Shown: positions 7,679 to 17,620, counted from the first letter of the stretch. The stretch: DNA of 64,000 nucleotides from Blastopirellula sediminis (GCF_020966755.1 NZ_JAJKFT010000004.1:930001-994000), one strand, 5' to 3'. Notes: a model not told the origin generated them from the sequence alone. Numbers and translations are program-made.

Positions 7679-9160
7679 TTACTCCGCCAGGTTGACCGTG
7701 ACGGTCTTATTCTCGAGATAAGCGTCGAGACCCGCGGCGCCCAGTTCGCGTCCGAGGCCTGACATCTTGAAGCCGCCAAACGGAGCGGCGGTATCAAAGA
7801 CGTCGTAGCAGTTGACCCAAACGGTTCCGGCGCGAACTTCCGATGCGAAGCGGTGCGCCTTCTTCACGTCTTTGGTCCAAACCGCCGCGGCCAATCCGTA
7901 GAACGAATTGTTCGCACGGTGGATGATGTCGTCCTGCCCTTTGAAGCGGAGGACCGACATGACCGGGCCAAAGATTTCGTCGGTGGCGATCTTCATGTCG
8001 TCGGTGACGTCGGCGAAGAGAGTCGGTTCGACGTAGAAGCCTTTGTCGCCGAATCGCTTGCCGCCGCTCAGCAGTTTGGCGCCTTGCTTCTTGCCGAGAT
8101 CGACGTAGCTGAGAATCTTGTCCATCTGACGCTGATCGACCTGCGGACCTTGCTCGGTCGACATGTCGAGCGGATCACCCAGCTTGCGATCGTGGTTCAT
8201 GCTGGCGACCCGTTCGCAGAATTCGTCGTAGATCGAATCTTCGACGTAAACGCGGCTGCCGGCGGTGCAGCATTGACCTTGGTTGAAGTACAAGCCGAAG
8301 TGGGAGCCTTCGATCGCCGCGTCGAGGTCGGCGTCGGCGAAGACGACGTTCGGGCTCTTGCCGCCTAGTTCAAACGTCACCCGCTTCATTGTGTCGGCGG
8401 CGTTCTTCATGATGATCTGGGCGGTGGTGTGTTCGCCGGTGAAGGCGATCTTGTCGACGCCGTGATGTTTGACCAATGCGCCGCCGGCGGTCGGACCGAA
8501 GCCCGGCACAACGTTGATCACACCGTCCGGAATGCCCGCCTCTTGCGCCAGTTGCGCCATCCGCAAGCAGGTGAGCGGCGTTTGCTCGGCCGGCTTCATC
8601 ACGATCGTGCAGCCCGAGGCGAGCGCCGGTCCCCATTTCCAGGCGGTCATCAGCATCGGGAAGTTCCACGGGATGATTTGCCCGACGACGCCGACCGGTT
8701 CGCGGCGGGTGTAGCAGAAGTATTCGCCGCGGATCGGAATGGTGGCGCCTTGGATCTTGTCAGCCCAGCCGGCGTAGTATTTCAAGCAGTCGATCACCAG
8801 CGGCAAGTCGGCGGCGAGTGCGTCTTTGATCGGCTTGCCGTTGTCGAGCGTCTCGAGCGCCGCGAGTTCTTCCTTTTCCTGTTCGATCAGTTCGGCCAGA
8901 CGATAAATAAGAGCGCCGCGATCGCGGGCGTCCATCTTGCGCCATGGTCCGCTATCAAACGCATGACGTGCGGCGCGAACGGCGACGTCGATATCAGCGG
9001 CGTCCCCTTCGGCAACTTCGGCGATCACCTCCTCGGTGGCGGGATTCAGCGTCGCGAAGGTTTTGCCGCTCATCGCGGGAACCCATTTGCCGTCGATAAA
9101 GCACTGCGTATGGCGAACTTCGGGGGAAGCGATGGCGCGAGAATCAGAAATCGTAGCCAT
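7679..9160 (-). CDS. NAD(P)-dependent aldehyde dehydrogenase (ALDH1/2-like class)
   Basis: A 493-residue protein starting at ATG 9160 with GGAA upstream; the open frame extends further but with unrelated sequence. It contains [15 protein letters not shown] (about 155-170), the FTGEHTTAQ cofactor loop, the general-base motif [20 protein letters not shown] and the catalytic cysteine in [12 protein letters not shown] near residue 297, plus EIFGPV and FGGFKMSG. This is the full set for an active ALDH of the betaine/retinal/acetaldehyde type. Substrate is not determined. It is divergent from the molybdenum hydroxylase operon across 198 bp, which suggests a shared oxidative role, for example handling aldehydes. 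Confidence 0.9.
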   Translation of the reverse strand: MATISDSRAIASPEVRHTQCFIDGKWVPAMSGKTFATLNPATEEVIAEVAEGDAADIDVAVRAARHAFDSGPWRKMDARDRGALIYRLAELIEQEKEELAALETLDNGKPIKDALAADLPLVIDCLKYYAGWADKIQGATIPIRGEYFCYTRREPVGVVGQIIPWNFPMLMTAWKWGPALASGCTIVMKPAEQTPLTCLRMAQLAQEAGIPDGVINVVPGFGPTAGGALVKHHGVDKIAFTGEHTTAQIIMKNAADTMKRVTFELGGKSPNVVFADADLDAAIEGSHFGLYFNQGQCCTAGSRVYVEDSIYDEFCERVASMNHDRKLGDPLDMSTEQGPQVDQRQMDKILSYVDLGKKQGAKLLSGGKRFGDKGFYVEPTLFADVTDDMKIATDEIFGPVMSVLRFKGQDDIIHRANNSFYGLAAAVWTKDVKKAHRFASEVRAGTVWVNCYDVFDTAAPFGGFKMSGLGRELGAAGLDAYLENKTVTVNLAE

Positions 9161-9358
9161 GATTAGGTAGTTCCTTTTGCAACAGGAAGAGACGGGTAAT
9201 GAATTGTAGGGCGTTTCGCCGTCCCCAAGCAATCGGTTTTGAGGGAAGATCCGTCCTAGCTGCGTTGGAAAGGGAGTCGCATCGCGATAGAATGATCGCC
9301 GAGCAAGTCGCTCGTCCCATACGCAATCAGAGCGACGACGTCTGTCAGGAGAGATTTT

Positions 9359-10237
9359 TTGCAAGATTTCGACTACGCAGCACCGATTTCCACCAACGAA
9401 GCCGTCCGGTTGCTGGCAGACCCCGCCCAAAAAGCGGTAGTGCTGGCAGGCGGTACTGATATTTTGGTTTTATTACGAGAACGGCGTCGCCGCGCGACGC
9501 TGGTTGTCGACGTCAAAAAAATCGCCGAATTAAATGAGTTGGCGATGACTGCCGAAGGAGGACTCTTCCTCGGCGCGGCGGTTCCGTGCAGTCGCATTTA
9601 TCGCGAAGCGACGATCGCCGAAAAGTACTCGGCCCTCACCGACGCCGTGAAGATCATCGGCGGTTGGCAAATCCAATCGCGCGCGACGGTCGGCGGCAAT
9701 CTATGTAACGCGTCGCCGGCGGCTGACTCGATTCCACCCTTGGCGATCTATGACGCGGTCGCCGAAATCGCTGGTCCTTCCGGCCGCCGACAAATGCCGG
9801 TCGCAGAGTTCTGCAGCGGCGTCGGTAAGAATGTCCTCGCCCGCGGCGAACTGCTGGTCGCGATCATCTTTCCGCCGACGCCGGTGCATAGCGGCGCCGC
9901 TTATCAGCGATTCATCCCGCGCAACGAGATGGATATCGCGGTCGCCAGCGCCGCGTCGTACGTCGAACTTGATGACAAGGGAGCGATTCGCAAGGCGCGG
10001 ATCGTGCTGGGCGCCGTCGCGCCGACGACGGTGCGAGCAACGAAAGCGGAGGAAGCGCTGATCGGCCAGCAGCCGAGCGACGCGTTATTTATCAAAGCGG
10101 GCGAACTGGCCCAACTGGCCGCCAGCCCGATTGACGATATGCGGGGAACGGTCGAGTACCGCAAGCATCTCTGCGGCGTACTGACGCGGCGCACATTGGC
10201 GATCGCCGTCGAGCGAGCCGCAGCGAACAAGAAATAG
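9359..10237 (+). CDS. Molybdenum hydroxylase FAD-binding subunit (CoxM/XdhB-like)
   Basis: The 292-residue protein begins at a TTG at 9359 behind AGGAGAG. It has the two FAD motifs of the family: [12 protein letters not shown] near residue 30 and [19 protein letters not shown] near residue 105. The C-terminal CO_deh_flav_C domain ends [12 protein letters not shown]. In xanthine-dehydrogenase-type enzymes this subunit passes electrons from the 2Fe-2S centres to the acceptor. It is the first gene of a three-gene operon in the order FAD, 2Fe-2S, Mo subunit, which is the coxMSL order. Confidence 0.9.
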   Translation: MQDFDYAAPISTNEAVRLLADPAQKAVVLAGGTDILVLLRERRRRATLVVDVKKIAELNELAMTAEGGLFLGAAVPCSRIYREATIAEKYSALTDAVKIIGGWQIQSRATVGGNLCNASPAADSIPPLAIYDAVAEIAGPSGRRQMPVAEFCSGVGKNVLARGELLVAIIFPPTPVHSGAAYQRFIPRNEMDIAVASAASYVELDDKGAIRKARIVLGAVAPTTVRATKAEEALIGQQPSDALFIKAGELAQLAASPIDDMRGTVEYRKHLCGVLTRRTLAIAVERAAANKK

Positions 10238-10262
10238 AACATCCAACCTTGGGACTTCAAGC

Positions 10263-10736
10263 GTGGCGAAGAAACAACTGATTACGGCGATCATCAACGG
10301 CGAAGAACGCGAGTTCGCGTGCGAGCCGCGGCAGAGCCTGTTGGAAGTGCTCCGTGACTCGCTGCAACTGACCGGCGCCAAAGAAGGGTGCAACAACGGC
10401 AACTGCGGCGCGTGCACCGTGCTGCTGAACGGCGAGCCGGTCGTCAGTTGCCTGGTGTTGGCGGTCGAAGCGGAAGGCGCCAAGATCGAGACGGTCGAAG
10501 GGATCGCCGCAGGGGGGCAGCTGCAACCGTTGCAGCAATGCTTTCTGGAAGGGGCCGCTTTGCAGTGCGGCGTTTGTACGCCCGGCTTTCTGATGACGAC
10601 GAAGGCGCTGCTCGAGCGAAATCCGCATCCGACGGAAGAGGAGATTCGTTTCCAACTGGCCGGCAACCTTTGCCGCTGCACCGGGTACGACAAGATCGTC
10701 CGCGCCGTCCAAGCCGCCGCTGAAGGAGCGAAGTAA
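10263..10736 (+). CDS. Molybdenum hydroxylase 2Fe-2S subunit (CoxS/XdhC-like)
   Basis: The 157-residue protein starts at GTG 10263. The N-terminal plant-type ferredoxin cluster is bound by C-N-N-G-N-C-G-A-C plus a later Cys in EPVVSC (residues about 43-63). The second 2Fe-2S cluster uses CGVCTPGF and CRCTGY (about 102-141). It sits 25 bp after the FAD subunit and its stop overlaps the start of the Mo subunit by one base, so the three are translationally coupled. Confidence 0.93.
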   Translation: MAKKQLITAIINGEEREFACEPRQSLLEVLRDSLQLTGAKEGCNNGNCGACTVLLNGEPVVSCLVLAVEAEGAKIETVEGIAAGGQLQPLQQCFLEGAALQCGVCTPGFLMTTKALLERNPHPTEEEIRFQLAGNLCRCTGYDKIVRAVQAAAEGAK

Positions 10737-13003
10737 TGAGCGACAACTCGCCAATCTCGTACAGCGACAAGAAGTACAAGGTCCTCGGTACGCGGCCGGT
10801 TCGTCATGACGGCGCCGACAAGGTGACCGGCCGTGCCCAATATGGCGCCGACGTGCAACTTCCGGGCATGACGCATGGCAAAGTTCTCCGCAGTCCGCAT
10901 CCCCATGCACGCATCAAGGGGATCGATACGTCGATCGCCGAGAAGATCGACGGCGTCTACGCGATCGCCACCGGCGAAGATTGGCCTGACCTGATCGACA
11001 AAGTTGCGGAGCTGGGCGAAGGCGCCGTAAACCTGCATGACCTGGCCCAGAACTGCCTGGCGGTCGGCAAGGCGTTGTACAAAGGACACGCCATCGCGGC
11101 GGTGGCGGCTCGCAATGTGCATATCGCGGAAGAAGCGATCGCGGCGATTCGAGTCGACTACGAAGTGTTGCCGGCGGTCACCTGCGTTCTCGATGCGATG
11201 AAAGAAGACGCGCCGATTCTGCATCCTGGACTTCGAACCGAGACGCTCGATGAGCCGAGCGATCAGCCGACCAACATCGACCGTCACATTCACTTTGAGA
11301 CCGGCGATATCGACGCCGGCTTCGCCGCAGCGGATGTGATCGTCGAGAAGGAATACAAAACGGCGACGGTTCATCAGGCGTACATCGAGCCGCAAGTCTC
11401 GACCGCGTTGTGGAACGAAGATGGCCATCTGAAGATCTGGACGTCAACGCAAGGCGCCTTCACTGCTCGTCAGCAAACGGCGGAACTGCTGCAGCTTCCG
11501 GTCTCAAAGGTGACCGTCACGCCGTGCGAAATCGGCGGCGGCTTCGGCGGAAAGATCCCCGTATACCTTGAGCCAGTCGCGGCGATCCTCAGCCGCAAGT
11601 GCGGTCGCCCCGTCAAAATGACAATGCAGCGCGACGAGGTGTTTGAAGGAACCGGGCCGACGCCGGCCACGTTCATGAAGGTGAAGCTTGGCGCTACCCG
11701 GGATGGGAAGCTGACCGCGGGGCAGGCGTACCTCGCGTACGAATCAGGGGCGTTTCCTGGCGGCATGATCGGCCCCGGCACGATGTGCGTCTTCAGCTGC
11801 GTCGAGCTTCCCAACGCCGTCGTCGACGGTTACGACGTCTGCGTGAACAAACCGAAGACGCAACCGTACCGAGCTCCCGGCGCCACGCAAGCGGCGTTCG
11901 CCTTTGAGTCGACGTTCAACGAACTGGCTGACCAGCTGAAGATCGATCCGATCGAGATCCGCCAGATGAACGGCGTGAAAGAAGGTTCGCAGCGCGTCGA
12001 CGGGCCAGTCTATCCGCGGATCGGCTATTTGGAATGTCTCGACGCCGCGCAGAAGTCGGCACATTGGAATACGCCGCTCGAAGGCCCGAATCGTGGACGG
12101 GGCGTCGCGGCCGGCTATTGGTTTAACATTGGTATGAAGTCGAGCGTTTCGGCGTCGATCAATCCAGACGGAACGATCCATCTGCTGGAAGGTTCAACTG
12201 ACATCGGCGGCACGCGGACTTCGATCGCGATGCAGTTGGCGGAGACCATCGGCATTCCGGCCGAAGACGTGTTGCCGAAAGTGGTCGATACCGACAGCGT
12301 CGGCTACACCGACGTGACCGGCGGCAGCCGCACCACGTTTGCGACCGGGATGGCGGCGCACAAGGTCGGCCTCGATCTGCTGCAGCAGCTAACCGCGCGA
12401 GTGGCGTTCCTGTGGGAATGCGAACCGAACGAAGTTCAAGTCGATGGCGACGTTTACCGCTATCGCAGTCAGCAGATGACCTTCAAAGAGCTCGCGGCCA
12501 AGTTGCCGGAGACCGGCGATCCGGTGATCGGGCGGGCTTCGGTTTCGCCGGAAGGATCGACCAACGGCTTTGGTGTGCATATCGTCGACGTTGAAGTTGA
12601 TCCTGACACGGCGAAGGTCACGATCCTCCGCTACACCGCAATCCAAGACGCCGGCAAGGCGATCCATCCCAGCTATGTGGAAGGGCAGATGCAGGGAGGC
12701 GCGGTGCAGGGGATTGGTTGGGCGCTGAACGAGGAGTACTTCTACGGCGCCGACCACAAAATGCGAAATGCGTCGCTGCTCGACTATCGGATTCCGACGT
12801 GTCTCGACGTGCCGATGATCGATACGATCATCGTCGAAGTTCCCAACCCGGCCCATCCGTTCGGCGTGCGAGGGGTCGGCGAAACGCCGATCGTTCCTCC
12901 TCCGGCTGCGATCGCCGAGGCGATCTATCAGGCGACCGGCGTCCGAATGACGGAGCTGCCGATGTCGCCGCCCCGGCTATGGAAAGCGATGAGTCAGCGT
13001 TAA
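10736..13003 (+). CDS. Molybdenum hydroxylase catalytic subunit (xanthine dehydrogenase family, Mo-molybdopterin cytosine dinucleotide type)
   Basis: A 755-residue protein covering the N-terminal a/b hammerhead domain (about 18-130) and the Mo-cofactor domains. Motifs include GGGFGGK near 265, PYRAPGATQAAFAFES near 377, and the GVGE motif near residue 712 whose glutamate is the catalytic base. The sequence at the Mo site is PYRAPG rather than AYRCSFR, so it is not a form I CO dehydrogenase. It belongs with hydroxylases of aromatic acyl-CoAs, N-heterocycles or aldehydes. There is no signal peptide, so it is cytoplasmic. Its last 4 bases overlap the convergent glycosyltransferase gene. The MoaD-like gene at 14.3-14.6 kb and the divergent ALDH gene are the relevant neighbours. 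Confidence 0.9.
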   Translation: MSDNSPISYSDKKYKVLGTRPVRHDGADKVTGRAQYGADVQLPGMTHGKVLRSPHPHARIKGIDTSIAEKIDGVYAIATGEDWPDLIDKVAELGEGAVNLHDLAQNCLAVGKALYKGHAIAAVAARNVHIAEEAIAAIRVDYEVLPAVTCVLDAMKEDAPILHPGLRTETLDEPSDQPTNIDRHIHFETGDIDAGFAAADVIVEKEYKTATVHQAYIEPQVSTALWNEDGHLKIWTSTQGAFTARQQTAELLQLPVSKVTVTPCEIGGGFGGKIPVYLEPVAAILSRKCGRPVKMTMQRDEVFEGTGPTPATFMKVKLGATRDGKLTAGQAYLAYESGAFPGGMIGPGTMCVFSCVELPNAVVDGYDVCVNKPKTQPYRAPGATQAAFAFESTFNELADQLKIDPIEIRQMNGVKEGSQRVDGPVYPRIGYLECLDAAQKSAHWNTPLEGPNRGRGVAAGYWFNIGMKSSVSASINPDGTIHLLEGSTDIGGTRTSIAMQLAETIGIPAEDVLPKVVDTDSVGYTDVTGGSRTTFATGMAAHKVGLDLLQQLTARVAFLWECEPNEVQVDGDVYRYRSQQMTFKELAAKLPETGDPVIGRASVSPEGSTNGFGVHIVDVEVDPDTAKVTILRYTAIQDAGKAIHPSYVEGQMQGGAVQGIGWALNEEYFYGADHKMRNASLLDYRIPTCLDVPMIDTIIVEVPNPAHPFGVRGVGETPIVPPPAAIAEAIYQATGVRMTELPMSPPRLWKAMSQR

Positions 13004-14193
13004 GCGGCCGCGCGTTCCTCGCTGCGGTTCGCTTCGTCCAGGAAGTCGCTGAGTTGGCGTCGCAACTGTGCGACGTCGACTTCGATGTTGGCGTCGGCGC
13101 CTTGTTGATCGACCGGCTGACCGAAGTAAACGGCGTAATGCAATTCGTTGATTTCGGCCAGGTAGTGGAAGAAGAGGGGAGGGCGACAGGTCGGCGTGAT
13201 CTCGAAGACCGCCGTCCCCGGACGCGAATAGACAAGGTTCGAGAACCCGGCGCCATGCGGGCCTGCGACGACGTCCGCTTGTTGGAAGAGCTGAATCTGT
13301 CGCTGTAGCGGCAAATCTTCCAGGTAAACCTTCTGGAAGCCAAGCGGCTTCAGCGCTGCGAACAGTTCGTCTTCATTCACGATGTGTCGCGACAATCGCC
13401 GTCGCCGAGCGACGTACAGCTTCAACCGTTCGCTGTGATCGTAGTGCGACCAGCTTTGGCCGCTCATCCTGTCGCGCAGGTATTTAACACCTTCCGGTTG
13501 CGGAAAGTAGCAGCCGACGCTCGGCACGATCAGTCGATCGGCTTGGATGTGAGTGTAGTGTCCGACCGGCAAGATCCGCGACGGCTCGATGCCGAGCAGT
13601 TCAAGCGACTGCGTGGCGAAGGCGTGTCGCTTGGGAGCGGCGACATAGTCGAACGAGACCGCCGCTTTCTCCAGCAAACGCAGCTGCGCGAGCATCTCGA
13701 ACGTCCAGTGATAGTAGTTCCGCTGCGCCAAAGCGCGCGTCATCACCAGCACGTTGCCGGCAATCTTGTGCGGCTTCGGCAGGTGCGAAGGACGCATGCT
13801 CTTACCGAACAAGGACGAAAGCGAGGCGCCTCCCAACGTTTCGAGGACTCCCTGCTTTGGCGAAAGCAGGATCCCGTTGCGACCGACGACGCTCCCTTGC
13901 TCGACGATGGTTACGCCGCTCTCGCGATACTCCAGCGCCGAGGCGCCGTCCCAATAGCGTTCGCTCGCTCCCAGCAGCCCGGCTTCCAGCAGCTTTTCGA
14001 CCATCGGGCCGACCTGGTCGACGGCGCCAAACATGGTCCGGGGGCCAAAGCCTTGTCGGTAGGCGAACTCCACCAGCAGCGTCAGATTGGCGTCGTTGCA
14101 GACGTCGGTCGGCGCCGCAACGCCGAAGCTTCGCCACCACGCGTTCAGCGCATGTCCGCGTAGTTTTTTGACGGTCTCAAATTTCAGACGCAT
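13000..14193 (-). CDS. GT61-family (DUF563) glycosyltransferase
   Basis: The 397-residue product ends with the GT61/DUF563 core: HIQADRLIVPS near 215, LKLYVARRRRLSRHIVNEDEL near 260, and QRQIQLFQQADVVAGPHGAG followed by SNLVYSRPGTAVFEITP near 315-345. These proteins transfer sugars, often xylose, to glycans; in bacteria they appear in capsule or LPS clusters. No other glycan-assembly gene is near, so it may have moved alone. There is no clear membrane segment. The first 100 residues are unassigned. The gene is convergent with the Mo subunit and overlaps it by 4 bp. Confidence 0.82.
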   Translation of the reverse strand: MRLKFETVKKLRGHALNAWWRSFGVAAPTDVCNDANLTLLVEFAYRQGFGPRTMFGAVDQVGPMVEKLLEAGLLGASERYWDGASALEYRESGVTIVEQGSVVGRNGILLSPKQGVLETLGGASLSSLFGKSMRPSHLPKPHKIAGNVLVMTRALAQRNYYHWTFEMLAQLRLLEKAAVSFDYVAAPKRHAFATQSLELLGIEPSRILPVGHYTHIQADRLIVPSVGCYFPQPEGVKYLRDRMSGQSWSHYDHSERLKLYVARRRRLSRHIVNEDELFAALKPLGFQKVYLEDLPLQRQIQLFQQADVVAGPHGAGFSNLVYSRPGTAVFEITPTCRPPLFFHYLAEINELHYAVYFGQPVDQQGADANIEVDVAQLRRQLSDFLDEANRSEERAAA

Positions 14194-14308
14194 GCCCGGC
14201 TGGCCCCTAGGCGGTTCGATTTAGATCGCGGCAGTCTAGTCGGAATCGTCTGCTAGCGGCAAGAGAGATTTGCTGCCTTTGGGGCGCCAAGTGGCCATGC
14301 GTATGGCG

Positions 14309-14569
14309 TTAACCCCCGCCGATCGCCGGCAAGAAGTAGACTTCGCTCTCCGCCGCCAGTCGGGCGGCCAGTCCTTTGTTGCTTACGGCGCCGTCGATCG
14401 TCACCTGTAAGCCGGGGCGAATCCGGTCGCCGTCGCACAGCCGGGCCGCGATCCCGGGAAACTTGGCCTCCAGCGCCTCGATCAGCTGACGGACGTTCGT
14501 CGCTTCGACCTGCAGTTGTTCGGCGCCGGTTAGCGAGCGCAGCTGAGCCGGGATGTGGACGGTCGACAT
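14309..14569 (-). CDS. MoaD/ThiS-family sulfur carrier protein
   Basis: An 86-residue beta-grasp protein. It begins MSTVHIPAQLRSLTGAEQLQV, has the conserved VRQLIEALEAKFPGI helix and ends in ...LPAIGGG, giving the C-terminal Gly-Gly that is thiocarboxylated. MoaD supplies sulfur to molybdopterin synthase; related small carriers act in other pathways. Its place beside a molybdenum hydroxylase operon favours a molybdopterin role, though no moaE or moeB is in view. Confidence 0.78.
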   Translation of the reverse strand: MSTVHIPAQLRSLTGAEQLQVEATNVRQLIEALEAKFPGIAARLCDGDRIRPGLQVTIDGAVSNKGLAARLAAESEVYFLPAIGGG

Positions 14570-14594
14570 GACTGGTCCCTCTTCACGTGAAAAA

Positions 14595-14621
14595 CGCCGC
14601 GTCTCTCATGTAGACGCGGCG
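14595..14621 (-). terminator. Rho-independent terminator of the propeller gene
   Basis: CGCCGCGTCT at 14595-14604 and AGACGCGGCG at 14612-14621 form a perfect 10-bp stem with a 7-base loop. On the minus strand it is followed by TTTTCACG. It lies 36 bp past the stop of the gene ending at 14658. Confidence 0.75.
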
Positions 14622-14657
14622 CTTCGATTTTCAAATCCACTCGAAGTAAGCGGTCGC

Positions 14658-15698
14658 TTACTTCAGGCCCGAGACGGCGATCACCGAGCCTTCGTTCTTG
14701 TCGAACTCTTTGCCGAGCTGGGCGATGTAGAGCTTGCCGTCAGGACCGAAGGTGCAAGCGACCGGGCCGAGCAGCTTGTCGGTCAGCACTTCAACTTCGG
14801 CGGCGCCCGATTCTTCCGGCAGCGTGACGATCGCCAGCTTGCCCGGCTTCACTTCGGTCAGCGCCCAGTTGTTGTCGACCACGGCCAGCTTCTTGGTTCC
14901 GGGAATCACGGCGAAGCCCATCGGATCGAGCAGGCCCGGCACGGTCCATTGCTTGGTCGGCTTGCCGCTTTCCAGGTTCCACTCGACGATCAGGCCGTCA
15001 TCTTTGCCGCCGGCGCCGGAGTACAAAGCCAGGATCGCGTCGTCGCCCCAGAGCGCGGTCGCCATCGGCGAGTTGATCGCGATCTCGTTTTCGTCGGCCG
15101 AGAAGAGCGTGCTCAGCTTCTTGTCGGCGACGTCGACCTTCAAAACCCAGGTCTTGGCGTCGGCGCCTTGGCCGGCGACATAGATCGTCTTGCCATCCTT
15201 GCTGGCGGTCAAACCGGTCAGGTTCCCTTCCCCCTTGTCGGCAGGATCGTCGGAGGTCGGCGGAACCGAGTTGGTCGCTTCGCCAGCGTCGACTTTGCCG
15301 GGACCTTTAAAGAAGACGACCGTTTCTTCGCCGTCCAGCAGACCGGCGTTGGTGACGGCCAGCGTTTCGCCATCGAGCCAAACGGCCGACAGCGGACCTA
15401 ACTTGAATCGCTTGGCGCCCGATTCAGCGTCGACCTTCCAGTACTCGGTCGGGAAGCCGGTGATGTATTCTTTCAGCTCGCCCGATTCGAGGGTCAGGAC
15501 GCGGCCGTCGGCTGAATCGCAAATCGTCAGCGTGCCGCTTGGGCTGAAGGTGACGCCGGACGGGTTGGACAAACCCTTCGCGGCGACTTCGGCCGAATAC
15601 CCTTCGGGGAGACCGAGGTCAATCGTTTCGGCAAACGCGCCGGCGCCGCACCAGGCGGAAGCGGCGACGAACAAACTGCAAAGCATGGTTCTACGCAT
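14658..15698 (-). CDS. Secreted SMP-30/NHL-like beta-propeller protein
   Basis: A 346-residue protein with a signal peptide (MRRTMLCSLFVAASAW, cleaved near GAFAE). The mature part has repeated four-strand blade elements: GLSNPSGVTFSPSGTLTICD, GPLSAVWLDGETLAVTN, NLTGLTASKDGKTIYVAG, LDPMGFAVIPGTKKLAVVD and LGPVACTFGPDGKLYIAQLG. This is a six-bladed propeller of the SMP-30/gluconolactonase or NHL type. The C-terminus GSVIAVSGLK is typical. Such proteins may be lactonases or ligand-binding; I cannot see which. It has its own terminator and stands alone. Confidence 0.7.
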   Translation of the reverse strand: MRRTMLCSLFVAASAWCGAGAFAETIDLGLPEGYSAEVAAKGLSNPSGVTFSPSGTLTICDSADGRVLTLESGELKEYITGFPTEYWKVDAESGAKRFKLGPLSAVWLDGETLAVTNAGLLDGEETVVFFKGPGKVDAGEATNSVPPTSDDPADKGEGNLTGLTASKDGKTIYVAGQGADAKTWVLKVDVADKKLSTLFSADENEIAINSPMATALWGDDAILALYSGAGGKDDGLIVEWNLESGKPTKQWTVPGLLDPMGFAVIPGTKKLAVVDNNWALTEVKPGKLAIVTLPEESGAAEVEVLTDKLLGPVACTFGPDGKLYIAQLGKEFDKNEGSVIAVSGLK

Positions 15699-15802
15699 CA
15701 GTGGCCTTCCTTCTCATGAATCATCAAAGTGGAACCGTTACCGTCGCAGGAGGATAGTGTAACACCGTCGCTCCTCGTGCGCCGACAGCCCTAACGTGAC
15801 GA

Positions 15803-17272
15803 TTACTTGCCAGCTTTGTAGTTCGGATTGGCGGTAGGCAGGATCGCCCCCACCTGTTTCCGCCACTGACGCAGTTTTTGGTGAAGTTCCTTACGTTTCT
15901 CGGGCTGGGCGTCGGCCAAGTCATGCTTTTCGCCGATATCATCCACCAGATTAAATAACTCCACTTTGCCGTCTTCGTACCATTCGATCAGCTTCCAGTC
16001 CCCTTCGCGGACCGCAGCGGTCGGCTGGCCCCCTTGATTGCCGTAGTGGGGATAGTGCCAGAAGATCGGGCCGCGATCGAGCGGCTTTCCTTCCAAGGCC
16101 GGCACAATACTGACGCCGTCGGTGTCGATCGCAGGGCCCGGCTTGTCGACCAGCGCCAGGAGCGTCGGCAAAAAGTCAGGGCTGGTCACGATCGCATCGC
16201 TTTCGCTCCCTGCTTTGGTCAGCGGCGGATAGCGCACGATCAGCGGTTCGCGAATTCCCCCTTCGTACATCCAACCTTTGCCGCCGCGGAGCGGAAGGTT
16301 GCTGGTCGGGTGACCTTCCGACGTGGCGAGTCCGCCGTTGTCCGAAGTGAAGATCACCACAGTGTTGTCGGTCAACTTCAGGCGATCGAGCGCGTCGAGC
16401 ACTTTGCCGACCGCCGCGTCCATCGCTTCGACCATCCCGGCATAGACCGCGTGCTCTTGCACCAGGCGAACCTTGCTCTTTCCTTCTTCACCCCAGATCG
16501 GACCGGCGATGCGGATCCGCGATTTAATGTCTTCGTACTTCTGCTTCAGGTCCTCGCGCGCCATCAGCGGCGTGTGGACCGAATAGAACGAAAGGTAAGC
16601 GAGGAACGGCTCGTCCTTGTGCGCTTCAATAAACTTCACCGTTTCGCTCGCCAGGCGATCCGGCAGATGCTCTCCTTCCGGTCCGTCGGGCAGGCGCGGA
16701 TTGCCATACGGCGAAAAATACTTCTTGCCGCCGTAAGGACCGCCCCGGTCGATGCCTCCCATGTTGACGTCGAATCCTTGGTCTTCCGGCCAATTGCCCT
16801 GATTCCCCAAGTGCCATTTGCCGGCGAAGAAGGTGGCGTAGCCGCGCTCTTTCAGCGATTCGGCCAACGTCTTCTCTTCCAGGTCAAGCTTCGTGTTGTA
16901 AGGCGCCGGCAACAGCGGCGTGTTCCGCTTCCAACCTTCCGGCTGGGCGGCGCCGATGTAGTCGGTGATCCCGACCCGCTGCGGATACTTGCCGGTCATG
17001 ATGCTCGCGCGCGTCGGCGAACAAACCTGGCAAGCGGCGTAAGCGTTGGTGAACCGCATCCCGGTCGCCGCCAGGTGATCGACGTTCGGCGTCTGATAAA
17101 AGCTCGACCCATAAACGCCGATATCGGTCCAGCCAAGATCGTCGACCAAAAAGAAGACGATATTCGGCGGACGTTTTTCCTCCGCCGCGGCGGCGAAATT
17201 GGTCAGCATCAGCGTGGTCAGCAAAGCCGCCAGAGTAAGGCGACCGAGGACCGAAGGGCGGAACGTGTGCAT
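15803..17272 (-). CDS. Secreted sulfatase (type I, formylglycine-dependent)
   Basis: 489 residues from ATG 17272, where the signal peptide starts (MHTFRPSVLGRLTLAAL, cleaved near AAAAEE). The N-terminal metal site is NIVFFLVDDLGWTDIG (Asp44, Asp45), and the catalytic cysteine that becomes formylglycine is Cys84 in CSPTRASIMTGKYPQR. Further motifs are GKWHLG, VIFTSDNGG and a C-terminal domain with DWKLIEWYEDGKVELFNL. It hydrolyses sulfate esters, most likely on a polysaccharide or its fragments. It is one of three sulfatases in the window but is not in an operon; the upstream side is the repeat-rich zone. Confidence 0.92.
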   Translation of the reverse strand: MHTFRPSVLGRLTLAALLTTLMLTNFAAAAEEKRPPNIVFFLVDDLGWTDIGVYGSSFYQTPNVDHLAATGMRFTNAYAACQVCSPTRASIMTGKYPQRVGITDYIGAAQPEGWKRNTPLLPAPYNTKLDLEEKTLAESLKERGYATFFAGKWHLGNQGNWPEDQGFDVNMGGIDRGGPYGGKKYFSPYGNPRLPDGPEGEHLPDRLASETVKFIEAHKDEPFLAYLSFYSVHTPLMAREDLKQKYEDIKSRIRIAGPIWGEEGKSKVRLVQEHAVYAGMVEAMDAAVGKVLDALDRLKLTDNTVVIFTSDNGGLATSEGHPTSNLPLRGGKGWMYEGGIREPLIVRYPPLTKAGSESDAIVTSPDFLPTLLALVDKPGPAIDTDGVSIVPALEGKPLDRGPIFWHYPHYGNQGGQPTAAVREGDWKLIEWYEDGKVELFNLVDDIGEKHDLADAQPEKRKELHQKLRQWRKQVGAILPTANPNYKAGK

Positions 17273-17441
17273 GAGGGATCTCAGATAGGGGATGTCGGCG
17301 AGCGAAACGGAAGCGATTGAGCCCCTCAGTATCGACCGAATTCCATGCGAGGTCAATGTTTACGCCGCCGCGGCGTCCGCCGAAAAAATGGGACCGGACC
17401 CCGCGCACTTTTTTCTTACGTCGGATCTTATCCTCTGGCGC

Positions 17442-17475
17442 CATGCTCTTGTCGCGTCTTCGCAAGAAGAGCATG
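17442..17475. repeat. CATGCTCTT hairpin repeat, copy 1
   Basis: CATGCTCTT at 17442-17450 and AAGAGCATG at 17467-17475 form a 9-bp perfect stem around a GTCGCGTCTTCGC-type loop. A second copy is at 17851-17885. Confidence 0.7.
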
Positions 17476-17555
17476 CCTTCCCACCGCAGGATCCCAAAAA
17501 TAGGACCGGACCCTCGACCGTTTTTTTTTCAAACCGGGTGGCCCGTCCAGCAAAC

Positions 17556-17620
17556 GTAGGGCAGGCCATGCCTGCCGTCGATTGGCGCCGAATCACCTCG
17601 GCAGGCACGGCCTGCCCTAC
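17556..17620. repeat. Long inverted repeat with GGCAGGC core
   Basis: The arm at 17556-17576 (GTAGGGCAGGCC then ATGCCTGCC) is complementary to 17600-17620 with one mismatch in 21, across a 23-base loop. It is one of the palindromic intergenic elements typical of planctomycete genomes. Confidence 0.75.

Noticed and set aside
10085-11428. 447-codon open frame antisense to the molybdenum hydroxylase genes
   Set aside because: Overlaps three genes with intact cofactor motifs; its own translation has no recognisable fold.
10736-13003. Form I carbon monoxide dehydrogenase large subunit
   Set aside because: The AYRCSFR active-site loop is absent; the site reads PYRAPG.
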